Shown here one piece after another: positions 60,977 to 64,000 of a DNA stretch of 64,000 nt. The notes below the pieces were generated by a model. That model did no database searches and had not been told where the DNA came from. It saw only the letters and a list, made by a program, of their open reading frames with translations. The translations under genes were made by a program, and so were the position numbers. The DNA is taken from contig RCSZ01000001.1 in assembly GCA_014898425.1 (NCBI GenBank), positions 992,001 to 1,056,000 on the forward strand, given 5' to 3'. The stretch's first letter is position 1. Each line of letters starts with the position of its first letter. This DNA is from Botryotinia globosa (Eukaryota; Ascomycota; Leotiomycetes; Helotiales; Sclerotiniaceae).

Positions 60977-63301
60977 ATGGACGTTGACAATGTGTCAGAG
61001 GTTTCTCAGTATGTGCAGATACTGGAACGACAGCGGATGGCCTTGAAAGCCGCCATGCGTCGTCAAGGGCAGCACCCCCAAGACATGAAATCTCGACCGG
61101 AACTCATCAGCGACTTCATGATGAATGCGTTATCGCAGCAAATGTACTGGCTTCTAAGACAAAACAGCATGCAGTTACATACCTCCTTTGTTGCCAATAC
61201 ATATGCACCATCTACTACGCCTCTTAGCAAGTTGAAGCCAATAAAAATCAAAGACCTGAGACTAGAAACGCATCACCGCGGTAGCTATCTTCTCGTCCGG
61301 GCATCAACACCTCCCACCAGAATGACAGCGATCATGGCTATTGTTGAGGACGAAAACGAAGATGCTGTACAGCTGCAACTCTATCAACAGCCGGACGAGA
61401 AGGTTCGCCCCGCTACAAGTGTCATTATGAAGGATGATGCTTTCTTAGTAAAGGAGCCGTATTTCAAGACTACGAGTGATGGTGGTTATGGTCTTCGAGT
61501 TGACCATGTGAGCGATATAACCTACCTCGATGCACATCACAACATGTTGCCAGAGAAGTGGAAGCCTACGGTTATCGATATCAGTAAGACTCCAGAGGAC
61601 TGGAAGCAAGAGGGAAATGAGGCGATGGAGAAGAAACAGTATTGGGAGGCCACTCAGAAGTATGATAAAGACTCACGTATTACACGTGGATATCCCTTTC
61701 GCTAACCCTTACTACCATAGTTATACCGCGGCTCTCAAATGTAGTCCTTCCGACCATCTTGCAGAGATAATACGTCTCAATCGCGCATTGGCATACCTCA
61801 AGGATGGAAACTTTGATGCTGCATTGATTGACACGGGATGCGTGATCTCCCTTGATGATGCACCCGAAAAAGCACTGTACCGAGCAGGGCAAGCTTTATA
61901 TGGGCTCGAAAGATTCTCCGAATGCCATGATATTTTCCAACATCTCTGCGCAAAGTATCCCAGTAATTCTGCTGCTAGTGCAGGACTCAAGCGGGTTTGT
62001 CGCCGTGTAAAAGAGCAGGAAAGTGGCGTGTACGACTTCAGGTCAATCTACAAGGAGCTTTCAACAACTAGACCACCGCACTTAGACCACGCGACATATG
62101 TTGGACCGGTTGTCGTCAAGTCTTCTCCAAGTCGTGGGCAAGGATTGTTTACTACCAGAGCCGTGAAGGCTGGAGAAATGCTCTTGTGCGAGAAGGCATT
62201 TGCTCATTGTTATGCTGGAGCGTCAACAGACTCGGATGTCCATGCAAAAACTACTCTTCTGATCAATGTCCATACGAATAGAATGATAGTCGGCACGGAG
62301 GGAGATCTCATAACGGCCATCGTACAAAAGCTCTGGAAGAATCCATCCCTTATACCTGAATTTACTGCGCTTCATCGTGGATCTTATAAGCTTGCGAAAG
62401 AAACCGAGGTTGATGGGAAACCAGTCATTGATACGTACGTTACTATCCTGAAATAACTTGTTTGAAACTAATACCGTATTTCATAAATAGCTTCCTAGTT
62501 GAACAAATCATGGCTCTCAATGTCTTTGGCTGCCCTCTCTCTACCTTGGAGAGCGATTCATCAGAGCCCGAAGAGGATGACAAGCATCACTCATGCGGCA
62601 TCTGGCTCATGGCTTCAAAAATCAATCACTCCTGTCTTAGCAATGCTCGTCGAAGCTTTCTTGGCGACCTACAATTGGTTCGGGCTACAAGTGATATACC
62701 CGCGAATACAGAAGTCACATACTGGTACAAACTGCCCACGGGAGAGAGCGATGAAATGCAAAATGAATTGAAACATTGGGGATTTCGATGCAAGTGTATC
62801 ATCTGCATTGATTCGGAAAACACATCCAGAAAAGAAGTTACAATGAGAAAGAAGTTGCTCAGAAATCTGAAGATAGTTTTGGACGCGAGCCATGTCTCTA
62901 TTCCTCAGGCCGAACGTTTGTTGAGTGCTCTCGAGAAGACGTATAAGCGTCCGGCATTCGAAGTTCCACGACTGGCGTTACGAGAATCATATTTCAGATT
63001 AGCTCGAGTCTATTCCCGGCGGGAAATGATCCAAAAGTCTGTATCGACGACGCTAAGAGCCTTGGAGTCCATTGGCTTTGTGATCAACCATGCAAGCTTA
63101 CCTGCGCTACCCGGCAAACCTCTTGAGATTGCAAAATGGGGTTTAATGTTGCCTGGAGTAATCGAGGCATGGATTTATCTCTGCAGTGTTTATTCTGTTT
63201 TGGCTCCGCAACACTTGCAGCAAGCTAGAGAGTATGCAAAGTTGGCATATAAGATCTGTATTGGAGAAGATCACACTTTCAAACAGACACACACTGTTTA
63301 G
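60977..63301 (+). CDS. TPR and SET-domain protein, SMYD/Set5-like
   Basis: Exons 60977-61659, 61721-62434 and 62491-63301 encode 735 aa. Residues about 205-330 contain TPR-like helices (WKQEGNEAMEKKQYWEATQNY rebuilt across intron 1, then RLNRALAYLKDGNFDAALID and ALYRAGQALYGLERFSE). The SET domain begins near 355 (SPSRGQGLFTTRAVKAGEML) and contains the core SKINHSCLSNARRSFLGDLQLVRATSDIPANTEVTYWY, followed by a post-SET-like Cys patch WGFRCKCIICI. The NHSC core and Tyr suggest an intact lysine methyltransferase fold; no MYND finger is seen. Substrate is unknown. The true intron 1 donor is GTATGA at 61660; the obvious GT sites 15-30 nt downstream give the wrong phase. Confidence 0.88.
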
Positions 63302-63922
63302 GTAGAGAAGTGCAATCTTTGTAGGCTAAAACTTGGCTGGGAAACTATCGTGAAAGTAATGGATGCGGCACATGCTCAATGGAAATTTAATTCAAATTGA
63401 TTTCAAAAAGTCTGGAATCCTGCGAGCATCTTCGTTGGGTCAATCTTGGGTGTGTTTGCTTCGCGCGCGGTTGAAGCGCCTCTTCACGACCGTTTCATTG
63501 TATTGTTGGCCTCGCCATATAACCTAACATCTGACCCTACCTATAATCATCAAGTCAATTCCAAATTGACAAATTATTATTCTTCGTGAATCTTTTGAAT
63601 GTAGAAAATGAGGACGAAGGAGAAAGAGAGGGGGAGGGGGGTTATACTGGCACCAAGGATAAGAATGACACTAGTACTTCAAGGAAAGTACCCTCATCGC
63701 TCCTTCCACTTGAAGGCTGATGTTGAGACGTCCAGTCCCTTCTATTCATCATCTGATTGTCCAGTCATGATTTGAACATTGAAAATATTACGGTTGACAT
63801 TCAAACGCTCTTTGGTGTGAGAACTACCAACCTACACACGAGGAAATCATACTTCGATAGCATCAAAGAGTTTTAAGGATTTCTTAGCCCACCTCGTGAG
63901 ACCTTATTATGTCCAAATCACC
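63302..63922. other. intergenic region at right end
   Basis: About 620 bases with no supported gene; likely the 3' UTR of the SET gene and the promoter of a following gene. Confidence 0.5.
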
Positions 63923-63968
63923 ATGGACGAAGGTCTTCCACTAACAGACAAGGCCAAAAAGGCAGCAA
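63923..63968 (+). CDS. possible first exon of a gene cut by the window end
   Basis: An ATG in good fungal context (AATCACCATGGAC) opens MDEGLPLTDKAKKAA, then meets GTTAAG, a possible donor at 63969. Without splicing the frame stops two codons later. The short segment cannot be assigned to a family. Confidence 0.3.
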
Positions 63969-64000
63969 GTTAAGTTTAAGTGAAAGGTCGAGGTTGATAG

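Overview
The window looks like nuclear DNA of a filamentous ascomycete (Pezizomycotina). Genes are split by short introns (about 47-110 nt) with GT-AG ends and CTRAY-like branch points. They sit among long, microsatellite-rich spacers, and the content includes fungus-specific families (velvet factor VelB, Par32-like DUF3602, S28 peptidase, HRQ/DUF3445 protein). A Botrytis/Sclerotinia-like Leotiomycete is my guess only. I reconstructed all exon boundaries by hand from splice signals and reading phase; each assigned complete model closes in frame.

Layout. 2.6-8.5 kb: mitochondrial ATPase inhibitor IF1 (+), FG nucleoporin NSP1/Nup62 (-), and a divergently transcribed aftiphilin/Laa2-like AP-1 accessory protein (+). 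10.8-13.4 kb: a three-RRM Nam8/TIA-1-type RNA-binding protein (-) with an 812-nt penultimate intron. 13.4-23.7 kb: a roughly 10-kb gene-poor stretch with an (AT)-rich microsatellite and a 500-bp TTCCCC array. 23.7-39.3 kb: a dense housekeeping block with HEL2/ZNF598 ubiquitin ligase (-), a DEK_C-SWIB protein (-), IRE1 (-), CCT2 (-) and eIF3b/PRT1 (+). 39.9-45.2 kb: secreted S28 serine peptidase (-) and a membrane-anchored heme-dependent oxidative N-demethylase-like protein (+), divergent across a 1.6-kb promoter that holds an inverted repeat. 47.9-48.5 kb: small Par32-like protein (+). 48.5-54.2 kb: a second gene desert, then velB (+), ERD1 (-), PEX10 (+), a TPR-SET protein (+), and perhaps the first exon of another gene at the right edge.

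Together the genes cover proteostasis (IRE1 unfolded-protein sensing, HEL2 stalled-ribosome surveillance, CCT2 folding, eIF3b initiation, ERD1 ER retention), trafficking and transport (NSP1, Laa2-like, PEX10) and development (VelB). This is mostly conserved core genome. No CRISPR array, rRNA, convincing tRNA or intact transposon was seen.

The least explained items are the long RRM-gene intron with a stop-generating short alternative, the repeated GEVPGT motif in the Laa2-like protein, the 16-bp inverted repeat in the 42-43 kb promoter, five reading-frame-preserving introns that naive ORF calling would translate, a GC-AG intron in ERD1, and several protein-like but unassigned stretches near 0.1, 15.6, 34.3 and 45.5 kb.
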